From positions 1 to 64,000 of the forward strand of contig JAQMWT010000242.1 in NCBI GenBank assembly GCA_029834535.1: a DNA stretch of 64,000 bases, given 5' to 3'. Below, piece by piece: positions 11,236 through 21,924 of the stretch. The notes below the pieces were generated by a model. The model was not told where the DNA came from and ran no database searches. It worked only from the letters and a program-made list of their open reading frames with translations. The stretch comes from Chrysophaeum taylorii. Taxonomy: Eukaryota; Sar; Pelagophyceae; Pelagomonadales; Pelagomonadaceae. Position 1 is the stretch's first letter. Each line of letters opens with the position of its first letter. Both the position numbers and the translations under genes were made by a program.

Positions 11236-11850
11236 GTGTGTGTGTGTTCTGTATGGAAAAGGTTAGTTTTATTGAGTCATACGAGTGCACGTTTCCCGTG
11301 ACCGACCCAACTCGGCCGCTTGCTTGCCAATTAACTGGTGGGCTCGCACCGTCGCATGAAGAGTATGTACAGTAGACCAACGCCAACTCTTTTCATCTTG
11401 TACTCGTAATCAGTCGTGAGCTGATAGCCTCATTAAGCGCACAAAACAAATGGACTAGCATAGCTACGCGTTCTGGGCCCATAACCGGGCGAGATTGACC
11501 CTCTCCGGTTGTACGGTAGAGACCGCGTGCGGTCTTAGGTGCGACTAGACCATTCCGCATGTCACGTGTTACTACACAAGGCAGGAATTAGCTCCTCACT
11601 TCCCCAGGGACATTAGGTCCCGTAGAAGCTTTCACACTGACAACGAGGCACAGAGCTACTGCTATTTAAGCAACAGACTCTGGACCCTACGGCACGCAAG
11701 CGGGTTTCTTCCAAGGTCGGATGGATGAACCAGACGATCTCATTGTATAGGTAAGTAGAAAGAAAGAAAGGGAAGGGGCAAGGATGAGGGAAGGCCGTAT
11801 TAAATCGGAGAGAAAACCCTCATGAGAGATTGAGGTATGGTGGTGTAAGG
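11235..11850 (-). repeat. Solo-LTR-like copy related to the LTR at 23.47-24.07 kb
   Basis: In reverse complement it parallels 23,470-24,070 along its whole length. Shared landmarks in order are GAGGGTTTTCTCTCCG, CTCGTTGTCAGTGT, GGGACCTAATGTCC, GCGGAATGGTCT, CCGGAGAGGGTCAA, GTTATGGGCCCAG, GTTGGGTCGGTCAC and an AATAAAA polyadenylation-like signal. No internal coding region lies beside it, so it looks like a solo LTR. Confidence 0.7.
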
Positions 11851-12229
11851 TGCGAAGAGCTCCAGAGCGTCGTACATGTTGTGAGTCAACTCGCCGGAAG
11901 AAGAGAACCAAGCAATATCCTTGCAATCCAAAGCTCCTCCCTCACTCTCCCCTTTTAAAGTTTCACAGGCTCTTGCCAAAAGCATCCAAAGTGTAACCTC
12001 TTTGACCAAACCCAAATTCTGACACTCTTACCTTTACTGCTGACCTTACATCTGAATACGAACAGCAGGTGTGCTTCTGCATGTGACCTCTGTAGTTTCA
12101 CACCTTTCTTGCTGTTCAGTTACTGCTACTTCTGTCTCACCAGCTTGCTCTCGAGATATCAGATTGCCTTGCATTCTAGACATCTCGAGGGGGTGCAGAG
12201 AAATCTGCTGACTCTTACCCCTATTCCGT
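11851..12229. other. Unassigned stretch
   Basis: Holds a 71-residue minus-strand frame (11,800-12,015) with no family I recognise and AT-rich spacer; possibly the internal side of the neighbouring LTR relic. Confidence 0.3.
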
Positions 12230-12670
12230 TCGTTGAGAAGGCGATATTTCCCTTACCCTTCTTCCCTTTTCACCGAATCAATAGTCCTCTGATTTGTGCT
12301 CACGCTCATCATCATGGTCTAGCGCGTCCCGTAGGTATGTAGGATTACATGTTAACCTAGGTGTTGTCCTATGTATCGTCTGTCGTGTGCTGAGGCTAGA
12401 GGAACTAACCTGTTCCATGAACTTAACTTGCCAGACTCACACGGTGAGACGGGTTGGTTCTTCAAGACTTTATACCACTGCCTCGCGGAATACTCTGCAA
12501 CCTAGTTTTACATGTTAACCTAGGTGTAGTTCTACGCGTCGTCCGTCGTGTGCTGAAGCTAGGGGAACTAACCTCTTCCCTGAACTCTAACCAGCCAGAC
12601 TACCACGGTGAGGCGGGATTGTTATTAAGTTCTCCTACAACTGCACGCCAGAATCCTCTGGAACCACTTC
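12230..12670 (+). repeat. LTR-like relic with internal partial duplication
   Basis: Contains GTCCTCTGATTTGTGC and CATCATCATGGTCTAGCGCG as in 4.7-5.1 kb (opposite strand). The segment ACATGTTAACCTAGGTGT...GTCGTGTGCTGA...GGAACTAACCT occurs twice in tandem, at about 12,345-12,425 and 12,510-12,580. No coding sequence seen. Confidence 0.55.
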
Positions 12671-13240
12671 TTTCTCACATCTGTCGACCCCCACCTTTCC
12701 CTCCTTCTTTTTCTAACAAACCACTTCGCTCATGAGAACTTACGCCCGTGCAGATCACAACCGCTGATGTTTTAAAAACTGGAAAACGTAGTTTAAGGCT
12801 AGCTCGACGAAGGAGAACGTTTTGTTGAAAACTCGACAAAGGCGAGCCTATGTGGCGGTAAAGCCATTCCCCCACTTTCCCCATCGTTACCTTGAACTTG
12901 GAGATACCCAATTGGAATCTACCTACTGCCTTTTCTGGGAATCTCGTTTTTCACTAGAGAACCAGAGATGTGGGCAGAGACCGCATCGAAGATGATACCA
13001 CTCCGCCTCACCCCATCCTACTAGCGAGGGCAAGAGGCTCTTAAACTCACAGGCACAGTACATTGGCTAGCTTCCCCACTAGCAGAGAGACACAGCTACC
13101 GTCATTTTGCACAGTAGGAGACTACAGTGAAGACATCGAGGCGCAAGTAGTCCGCTTTCCGGGTGCTATAATTTTGATAATCTTGCGGTCCCCCTTTTTT
13201 CAAGTTCACGCGGAGGCCATTTTTTCTTCGCCCCCCGAGG
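12671..13240. other. Unassigned spacer
   Basis: Moderate GC, short frames only, no repeat family or RNA gene recognised; base composition becomes AT-rich towards the right. Confidence 0.3.
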
Positions 13241-13249
13241 AGAATTTGT

Positions 13250-13520
13250 ATGGGAAGTATCATTTGGTAAAAATGCGCCATTTGGTAATGACACCTTTAT
13301 GATTTCTTTGGTGTCATCTGGTCACGCAAAAAAATAGTTAATTTACGAATTATTGGTCAGGCCGTGACCACATGACATAACCAAATGACCTTTTTTTTTT
13401 ACCAAACGACATTTTTTTTTGTGACTAAACGAAACTCTATTGTTGACGGGCACGAAAAATGTTATGGTCAAAGACGAATTTCATTTGGTCACAAAGAAAA
13501 TGTCATTTGGTCACACGAGG
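13250..13520. repeat. AT-rich cluster of CATTTGGTCA-type motifs in both orientations
   Basis: Within 270 bp the motif CATTTGGT(A/C) appears at about 13,260, 13,280, 13,483 and 13,503, and its inverse (ACCAAATGAC, ACCAAACGAC) near 13,380-13,410, separated by T- and A-runs. Related GTGACT/CATTTG-rich sequence recurs at 15,330-15,480, bracketing the decayed genes between. It may be the subterminal part of a mobile element; no element ends were proven. Confidence 0.5.
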
Positions 13521-13544
13521 CCAAGTCTCGGATTTAACGGTGGT

Positions 13545-14455
13545 GGATATGGGCTGGGCGAAGACCGCTTCCAGGGGTGGGGGGCGCGCGAGAACACGAC
13601 AAAACACCCCCCCATCATGAAAATTTAGCCCGAGGGGGTCGGCGACCTCCTCCCTGGAGCTTGTCAGTGGCGCTTGGGGTCTCGGACCCCCCCCCCAGGA
13701 CGACTGGCATTGCTGCGCCAGACGGCTTCTACTCGTCAAGCTGCAGATCAGCAAGGCACTTGGGGCTGGAGGGAGGGTTTCGGCGTGCGGACGGTAACCA
13801 CGAGGAAGCCCCACGGGTGCACACCTCGAGTGCTCAGGGCTCACCGAAGTCCCGCTTGGACCCTGGGCATGCCCCTCCTGCATCGCGGCAGATCTTCGCA
13901 TCCCTGAAAATGTAGAAAGTAGGCGGTCCGAGCCGAAAACAGGTCGCATTCAGTACCTCGTCAAGTATTACGGCTCGGAGTCGCGCGTTTGGCTACGGCA
14001 CAGTGATCTCTCTGCAGCGGCGCTCCCTCTGATCCGAGCCTTCAACGCCCGTGCCCGAGAAGAGCGCGAGGCTCTCAGAGGCGCTCCCCCCGACAGAGCC
14101 GCCGAGCCTCAGCTAGCGGCGGTCCGTAGAATGGTAGCTCTGAAGACCGGGCGCCTGGCATGCAAGGCAGGTTAGCCCTCGCGTTGGCTCTGCGCTCGCA
14201 AGCAAGGCAGGTTTACCCTCGCGCATGAGACCTCCTCGCGACTAGCGAGGGCTGTAGACAGGCGCGTAGGCGTTGGTGCGCGGCCAGGAACCCCACCCAC
14301 CCAGCTTGAAATTTTAGCGCTGGGGGGTCGCAGACCTCCACCTCAGCACGAAACTTTAGCGTTGAGGGGTCGCGACCCCCCCACCCAGTATCTCGTTGTC
14401 CTCGCGCGCGCCCCCTGGAAAGCGGTCTTCGCCCAGCCATGAGGTGGCGAGAATA
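13545..14455. repeat. Inverted-repeat pair bracketing a decayed gene
   Basis: GGGCTGGGCGAAGACCGCTT at about 13,550-13,570, followed by a G-rich stretch and GCGCGCGAG, recurs inverted at about 14,400-14,440 (CGCGCGCGCCCCCTGGAAAG then CGGTCTTCGCCCAGCC). Similar A/T-plus-G-run sequence follows both arms (ATTTTAGC near 13,622 and 14,312). The arms enclose the PHD/chromodomain remnant. A 22-bp direct repeat (GCAAGGCAGGTTAGCCCTCG and variant) lies at about 14,162 and 14,203. Confidence 0.65.
13800..14175 (+). pseudogene. Decayed PHD-finger plus chromodomain gene fragment
   Basis: In the frame that ends with TAG at about 14,175, residues from near 13,820 include PLGPWACPSC, the usual end of a PHD finger (Trp two before the final CxxC). 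About 25 residues later comes QYLVKYYGSESRVWLRHSDL, a clear chromodomain core, followed by an Ala/Arg-rich tail with a helical look. A stop (TAA) lies just upstream of the PHD half, and the first zinc ligands cannot be found in one frame. Chromodomains of this form occur at the C-terminus of some LTR integrases and in chromatin proteins; the adjoining PHD makes either origin possible. Not obviously expressed. Confidence 0.55.
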
Positions 14456-14466
14456 TAACGGTCGAC

Positions 14467-15160
14467 ATGGAAATCAACGTCGACCTGGACGTCTTGGCGA
14501 AGGAGCTTGCGGCCGCGCCCGAAGATGGCGACGAGGAGTCGAAGGAGGAGGAGGAGGAGGAGGAGACGGCTAACGAGGCGAAGGCGACGCAGCTGAAGAA
14601 GAACAAGCGGGGAGGGGGAGATCTCTCCCAACGCTACGCAGGGCCACCCCCTCGCCGCAGGGACCAGCTTCAAGCCTTTCAAGTAGTTCAAGGCGATCGC
14701 TTTCCGAGCAAGGACTTGGCAGTCATATGTGTGCTCGAGGAGAACGAGGAGGCAAAGCGGTTTGTCAAGACAAACGGCCCCTGGTTTGGGCCGACCGAGG
14801 AAGGCCAGAATGACATCTTTCTACGTGAGTTGCTGTTACCATTGATCGTCACGGTCGAGACATCATCGGCCCTGCGCGGGTAACTTGGCCACAAAGGCCA
14901 CCCTCGCATGCAAGTTCCAAGGCTGCCCGTATTGGGGTTGTCTACGGGCCACGAAAGATGGTGAATGGTACGTAGAGGAGGTGCTCAACTCCACGTGTAA
15001 GCGTGGCTCCTATACGCCCGCCAGAGGCGAGCCTCGCAGTAATTACGCCAGGAAACACCTCGTGATCGTGGTAAAGGACCTTATCATGCACCAGCTCATG
15101 AGCGGCAGCAGGAACAAAATAGCAAGCAGGCGCTTACTGATCTTCCTCATTCCGTTCTAA
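14467..15160 (+). CDS. Acidic ORF and downstream zinc-like ORF, possibly one broken gene
   Basis: The first frame (14,467-14,883) encodes 138 residues: a Glu-rich run, a basic KKNKRGGG stretch, then a folded-looking part. The second frame (to 15,160) has no good ATG and starts one base out of register; it carries CKFQGCPYWGC and, 22 residues on, STCKRGS. A CxxxxCPxW...C spacing of this kind resembles the DNA-binding domain that precedes MULE transposases, but the fit is loose. The two frames together may be the front of a transposon gene with one frameshift. No transposase core follows. Confidence 0.35.
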
Positions 15161-15861
15161 GCGGAGCCCTTGCTGCAATTCTGCAGCTATAGCCCCTCCG
15201 CAACACGCTCCAGCAGCTCAAGCAGGCAGCCGTAGTAGAGTATCTGGGCTAGCTTGACGACGACGTGGCTCTTATGCAGTGCCGACTCTGATTTCGGTGA
15301 CGTGACAACATGTGTGCCTCGCTCGTTCCTTTTTGTGACTCTTTGTGACTCAGCGACATTTGTTTGTGACTTCATGGCATTTTGTTTTGTGTTTGGGTTT
15401 TGTGTTTTGGGATGTCCTTTTGTTTGTGACTCAATCGTGCCTGTTCTTACGAGAACTCAATGACAGTTTTTTGACCAGCTGACATTAAGGCCCCTTTGTG
15501 CACTCTCGTCAATGCCATTCACGGCTGCGGGGACAATCGCGACTATCTCAAGGTGCACACACGAGAGAGATGCAACTCCGTGTCTTTGAGCGCCGCACGA
15601 CGTACGAACATGCTCGTCTGTATGCTGAAAATGGATGCTGGCCGTCCGCATCCGCGGCGTATAAGCATCCGTAGGTCCCCTGGTCGCCGACACTTTCGGT
15701 CACGGTCCAAAAATCCGCGGGTCGGATGAGGACACGATCCGCGTCCGTGAGATTCCTTAATGTACGTTGGCCAACTCCGAGCCTCCTTTGTTGGTTGCTC
15801 CATATTGCCCCACGCCTCGAAACGACTACATGCAATTGTGTATCCACATCAAAGTCAAAAA
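15161..15861. other. Spacer with GTGACT/TTTG-rich repeat and channel 3' flank
   Basis: 15,300-15,480 is T/G-rich with repeated TTTGTGACT units, echoing 13.25-13.52 kb. The rest, up to the channel stop codon, has only short frames and is probably the 3' untranslated region of the channel gene. Confidence 0.4.
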
Positions 15862-18800
15862 CTACGAGACGGTGGGGTGTATTTTGAAGGTGTTGGGTGT
15901 TTTGGCGGTCGAGGAGAGTCTTCTCAGGGACTTGACGGTGGGCGTGTCCGGTCCGCCGCGGACCATGACGGATCCCTTGGTGGCCCGCTTGGCGAAGGTC
16001 TCGGACATGTAGGCATCGAAGCCGCGAGAGGTGGGGTTCGTGAGGGACATTTCTTCGTCGCCGTCGGTCATCGCCTCGAGGACTTCGTCCGGGGGAAGAT
16101 AGGCCACCGATTGTGGGGGGGTCGCGGCGGCGAGGCGCTTCGCGTAGGGCAGGCGCATCGCCTTGGTGTACTTTTTGACTTTGTCCTGCGAGGCATGGTC
16201 GAGAAGGTAGAGGTGGCAAAACGAGTCAGCGATAACGGTGAGCTCTGCGTTCTTCGCGATGCTGGACCTGTCGAGACTCGAAAACTGGGATTTAACGTGG
16301 ACGTCGCCCGCGCGCTTTCCGTCGTCGCGGAAAAGTGTAAACCAGGCATCGCAGTCCACGGGAATCCAGCAGCTACCAAGCTCGATGCCATCGAGGCCGC
16401 GGCGCCATCGCATCGCCGTCACCTTAATCTCGGAATTCGAGAACGCCTTGATTCGAAACATTTCGTCGTAATAGGGGTACGTGGTGTGCTTCCGGAGCTT
16501 CGTATGGCACTTTTTGACGGACTGCCCAAAGACGGTTTTAGATTCGACAGTTATAAGGACGTAGTTGTGGGTCGCGCGAAGATTTCGCGCGCGTCCCACG
16601 CGGATCGCGAGTTGTTTGGTTGGGACGCCGACGCGCTTCGCGACCTGGCGGAACTCGATATTCGAGAGGACGGCGCCGGTGGCGATGAACTCCTTGTCGC
16701 CGCACGAATCCACCGAGTGCGCGAGGCCCGACTCGAAAACGAAGAGGTCCGGCTGGCCGATCTGGAGGATGCGTTCGCCGGGACACGCGATGACGGGGCG
16801 CATCTCGTAGACGAGGGTCGCCACACACCCAGCGCCCAAGCCGCCGAAAAGGAGCGAGTCGATGAGCTTCTGGAACGCGGCGCGTTTAAGGATCCGGTTC
16901 CGGAGCGCCGCGTTGAGGAGGTCTCCGAGCATTGGAGGTTCGTTGCAGTCCTTCTCCTCGAAAAAACGGACCACGGGCTCGGGGTTGTCGAAGATTATCT
17001 TTGCACACTCGATGCGCCGCTTTTTGGAGCCGGCTTCGTGATCCTTGTGTTCGATAAACGCCGTCAAGACGGCCGTGATGCCAGCGTCGCACATGACGGC
17101 CCCAATAATCATCGCCAGAATACAAAATATCTTCTCGGCGTTCGAGCGGATCTCAACGGCGCCGTAGCCAATGGTCGAGCACGTGTACAGTGCCCAGTAA
17201 AACGAGACGAGCCATCGCTTTCCTTGGAGGTCGTTCGCGCAGATCCAGACGTTTTTGTTGTTCTGAGTGCACGCCGCGTCCCCGAGCTCGTATTCGCCGA
17301 GCGCGTAGAACGCACATCCGAGCCAGTGGCACACGACGATGATCGAGACGACGAGGATGAGGAGAAACGTCATGTCGCCGGACAACGGAAGGTTGATCGA
17401 GGAGAGGTTTGTGTGCTTGAGGCGGACGAGTTGGAGAAGGCGGAGGGTGTTCGACTCGAAAATCAAGGAGAAGGGAGATGTGGCTATGATGTCCCAACGA
17501 AACCGGGTCCGCACGTAGAGGGGTCTGAAGACCGAGGGGTCCGTGATAACGCGTCCCTGGCGTCGCACGGCGAAAATCGTCATGTTGAGACACACGTCTA
17601 TCGCGTACAAGGCGAAGAAGAAGAGATCGGGGAAAAAAACGCGGTAATTCTTGCGCGGCGAAAACGCGATTTCGTACGGCACCGAAACCAGCGAGTAGAA
17701 GGCGCCCGCAAGGCACGCGGCGTGCCAGGTTCGTTTAACCCACGAGTTTGGGTGGACGATTATCGCAGGATTGGAGGATGTGACGTGCTGCGGTTTGAAG
17801 GTGGTTGTTTTGCGGGTGCGGTAATGCGATTGCTCGAGCTCGCTTTCGCGCTTGATGAGGCGCGCGAAAAACTCGTCGCGAAGACCGTTGCGTCGGAGGA
17901 CCGCCTCGAATTCTTCGAAAGTTATCGAAAGTACCTGCGAGACCTCGGAGATCTGCGCCGAAAACGGGTACAAAACGCGAAGAAAGAACGCCGCTTCCCC
18001 GAGCGGTCCTTCGGTCACCGTCGCAATTACCGCGTCGTCATCTTTGAGCACTGCCGAGCCGCTCGACATAAAAAACAGCGTCTCAGCGCACTCCCCCGAT
18101 TGGAACAGGAAATCAAGGGGCATGTACAAATCGAGCGTCAACGCGAGCGCGAGCTGCTCGAGCGCGAAGCCGTCGCAGTACCGTTCTAGGACATGTCCGA
18201 CGAGATCTAACACGAGCGCTGACCGCAGATTTCCGGGGATCAGCTGGAGGACCTTCTTCCCGCCTTTTTGCTGGTCCCAGAGCTTGTCGTAGTAGTCGTT
18301 GATCGACTCGCGGAAGGTCTCGGGAAGGTATGATCTCAAGCAGTATCGCTCGATATGGTCGCGCTTCTGGTTATAGAGTGTTGTCGTGACGTCTAAATTT
18401 CCCACTATATCCTCCAAGTTGGCGACGATCAACGTGTAGATTATGACCGAAATCACGAGGCATACGATCGAAAACAGAACTTCCGCCAGCGAGGTGGCGG
18501 AAATGTCGCCGTACCCCACGGTCGTGATGGTCGCCGCCCCCCAATACAGAGAAGAAGTGTACTGCTGCCACCGACGATCTGAACGCGTCGTGCCCCACGC
18601 ATGGAACTCGGAAGTGGCGTTCACCAACACCGGAGGGAACGCAAATCTCCTAAACTGGGTGTCGAGATATTCTTGGGCCCAGTTCGGACACAGCTTGTCT
18701 GGGCGCGCCTTGTCGTATCTGTGGCAGTTCTGGCCACGGTGCCTCGCGATCGCGAAAAAGGCGGCGCCAAAGACGTGGGAACAAACGATGATCGCTAGCA

Positions 18801-21800
18801 CGAGCCGACACATTCGTACAAAATTTTTGCGCCGCTTGAGGCGGCGCTCGCAGTACGTGGCGAGGAACGGGGCGTCCACGCACCGCAGCAACTTGTTAGC
18901 CCGAAGGAGGGAGAGGTGGCCTCCAGCGAGATACGCGAGGTCGAACGGAATCGAGGCAACCACGTGTCGCGGAAACGCGTCGTATTGTGCGAAGATTCTT
19001 CTTCGGTCGAAGATCAGGAGATCACCTGCACGGCAATGTGCACACAAAGAGAAGAAACACACCTTCCATAAAGGTGAGATATCTCGCCCGTATCAAGATG
19101 TCGGCGACGAAGAGGGCGTCGCCGAGGTAGTCCAGAGCGATGACGTGCGAGTAGAATACGCGGTACGGGACCGCCATGACGTTCCAGAGAACGAAAAACA
19201 AGATCAGGGGAGTCCAGTAGCGCATAAACGCCCCGTCGGGGTCGACAAAGCCGTCGGGGCACTCGTCGTTGTTGAGATTCGAGCCTTCGCCACCAAACAC
19301 CTGTATCTGTCGGCGCATGTGGTCGAGTTTTCGCTGCGGAAACCGCAGGAGCAATTGTTCAAATTCGAGACGGCTCAGGAAGTAGTGCTCGTTGAACACG
19401 ACGCAGCGGACCGCGTAAGGCACGGGGTCCCCAAATATCGCAGCTTCGCCAAAATGGGTGTTGGGCCCCAGCATTGCCACAACTTTTTTTTCTTCTTCGA
19501 CCAAAACTGCGCCTTGGCCTTTGAAGATAAAGGACATGCCGTAATGATTTCTCAAAACTTCCCCTTTCACGAAGAAGCGGTGCTCGAGAGCAAGCATGAT
19601 AGCCCGCAAAAAACCCGCCTCGGCGCCGCGAAACACCTTCGACGCCAGAACCATGCGGTGCGTCGCGAACACCCGGAGGTCGTCGCACGCGTTCTGGGGG
19701 AGGTATTTGTCGACGACGACGGTCGAGGAAGTTTCATCAGCCTTCTCGAAAAATGCAAAGACGCGTCGCTGGACCGAGTCGGAGACGCCCGACTCGCTCA
19801 TGAAGGTCGCCATCACGGTTTTTTTGTGCGCGACATTGTCTTCCGAAACGTCGACCGTGTGGACGAAGGATGTGATGTTGGCGACGATGCCGGCGAAGAA
19901 GGTCGCGCCGACGGTCCCCGCGACCACCGCAAACCATGTCTCGGGGATCGTCTCGGGCGTAATGTCCCCATACCCAACGGTCGTGAACGTGACGAGAACG
20001 TAGTAAAGAGCCTTCGCAAACGCGGAACTGAATTTGTTACCACCGCGAACGATGCCCCAGCCGCAGGCCATGAAAATAATCAGGAACAGGGTTTCATAGG
20101 CTCGTCTGACCATGGTGAAAAGTTTTTCAGGGACCGCGCGCCGAGCTTCGAGGCTTTTCTTGAACTCCGCGAGATGCCCAGCCAGCGCGAGGATTCGGCC
20201 GAGGTGTGGAAACCGCGCGACGGCGATCCAGATCGTGCAGCGGTGTTGGGAGGTCACCACGAAAACCATCGAAAACGGAATCGCGAAGAGAAGGTTGTAG
20301 CCTTTCGAGAAGAACGCACTATCTGCGATAAAAAGAAGGTCCAGTCCCCAGTCGATCCAGAGGGTCGGGTCAACTTCGGGACAGTGCGTCGTGTAAAGCA
20401 TCGTGCGGATGGGGACCATAACGACCGAGAAGAAGGTCGCGACAATCATAAGAGGATGCCAGTAGAGAGAATAATAATTATTTCTCCTCGAGTCTTCTTC
20501 CTCTTCAAGGTGGTCATCAACATCATCGACATGGTGGCGCGCGCGCCACTTTTTCAAGCGGAGCGCGTAGGCTTCGGTCATCGCGACGATCCCCGCATCC
20601 GTCTCTGTCACAGAGAGCCGGAATTGCGTCAACAGCGCCCCAAAATCGGAGCGTGCGAGGGAGAATATTTCGACAGTTTCGTAGGTTCTCGCGGCTACGG
20701 GATGTCTCACGTCGAGGACGAGCTGAAAATCGCCCAAAAAGTCCCCCGGGCCCAATGCGTCGAGGGGCGCGGGACTGTTCATCGTGAACAACACGAGTCG
20801 CCCCGATTTCACCAAAAAGAGCTCGGCGCGCTTCTCGCGCGCAAAGACGACCGTCGAATTTGCAACATAAATTTTCACGTGGAGCATGGCGGCAGCCGCC
20901 ACCACAAACGCGGTCTCGCGGTGCGCGAAATACGGCACGTTGGCAAGCATCTCGACCCGGTGTTGCGTCGCGCGCTCGCGCAGCTTCTCGGGGAGCGCCT
21001 CGAGCAAATTTTGGTGCAAAATGCCGCCGGGAATGCTCTCAAAACACTGTTTCGTTCGCAGTTGGAGGGCTTCGGGAGCGTCTCGCGCGTCCATGTAATG
21101 GACTATAGCTTGGAGTTCCTCGTGGCGCCGCGTGTTCGACACGTCCGCGTTCGACAGGAGCGACGTCATGTTCGCTATTACCAAAGCGTACGTCAGTGCG
21201 CCCAAGACCATCAAACACAGCGTAAATCTGATCTCCGTCCGCGAGGTTGGCGCGATGTCGCCGTACCCGATCGTAAAAAGGGTCTGGACCATAAAGTATA
21301 TCGCTCGCGCGACCTCGTCGGTCCACGACGCGCTCTCTTTGTGTTTATTTCCGACCGCGAAGTAAAAGCTCCCGCACGACGTCGCGAGCAGCACGTATGT
21401 CGCGACGATCTTCAACATCCTGAATCCCGCGTCGCTCAACCGCGTTTTCCCGAGCACCAGTCGCACCGCCTCGAGCTGGTCGAACAGCATGCCGATCCGG
21501 CTCATGCGCACAATTTTTTTGCGCGTAAAGAGCGCCACGATAGCCGCGAGGTTCAACTTGAAGCGCCACGACGCCACGTACGCGTCGCGAATTTGCTTCG
21601 GATCTGTCACGAGTTCCCGCGTGTCACGGTCGACGAAGGCGAAGAAGAACCGCGCGACAGTGTCCGCCACGAAAAGACAGTCGAGAAAAGTGTCGACGGC
21701 GCGCAGCTTCGCGCGGACGGGTCGCGGGGGCGGCATGCCTATCAGAATCGGCGTCATGTTGCAGTTGTAGAAGATGACCACAAAGATCAGCGCATCCCAG

Positions 21801-21850
21801 TACATGCGACCCCGCGCCTCCGGAGAAATCGTGCGGATGCGAAAGAGCAT
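15862..21850 (-). CDS. Four-repeat CNBD-type potassium channel with C-terminal C2 domain (two exons)
   Basis: Exons 21,850-19,063 and 19,025-15,862 give about 1,983 residues. Four channel units follow each other, with pore signatures TLFTIGYGD (about residue 195), TFTTVGYGD (627), TITTVGYGD (1,098) and CSTIGYGAV (1,548), each preceded by several hydrophobic segments and followed by a C-linker and a cyclic-nucleotide-binding-like domain (for example HFGEAAIFGDP, PLGEAAFF). Even spacing of about 450 residues shows a pseudotetramer in one chain. A C2-like domain (LAIRVGRARNLRATHNYVL, about 1,734-1,804) and a Ser/Thr-rich tail close the protein. GYGD filters in three units argue for K+ selectivity; the fourth has GYGA. 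The Arg/Thr pair that contacts cyclic nucleotide is not obvious in any CNBD. Four-repeat CNBD K+ channels (CNGK/tetraKCNG) are known from sea-urchin and fish sperm. The Met at 21,850 starts just before S1; the frame is open about 80 bases further, so the N-terminus is uncertain. Confidence 0.9.
19026..19062 (-). other. 37-nt GT-AG intron in the channel gene
   Basis: On the minus strand the frame reads ...YLTFMEG, then GTGTGTTTC...CCGTGCAG, then continues DLLIFDRRR in another frame. Removing the 37 nt restores MEGDLLIFD at the S2-S3 linker of the third unit, which is where channels of this family have a Gly-Asp-Leu-type turn. Without it each frame ends within a few codons of the junction. A small insertion of other origin is possible but the splice consensus is good. 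Confidence 0.85.
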
Positions 21851-21924
21851 CTTTTCGCGACGAAGGCCCTTGTCTCCAACGACGGTTTCTTCATGGGGGT
21901 AAGCATTAAGCTGTGTCTTAATTA

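Noticed and set aside
15760-18189. Plus-strand frame of 809 residues
   Set aside because: It is exactly antisense to the channel exon 2, rich in Arg/Glu/Val as expected from reversed GC-rich codons, and has no domain; the minus-strand reading has clear channel motifs.
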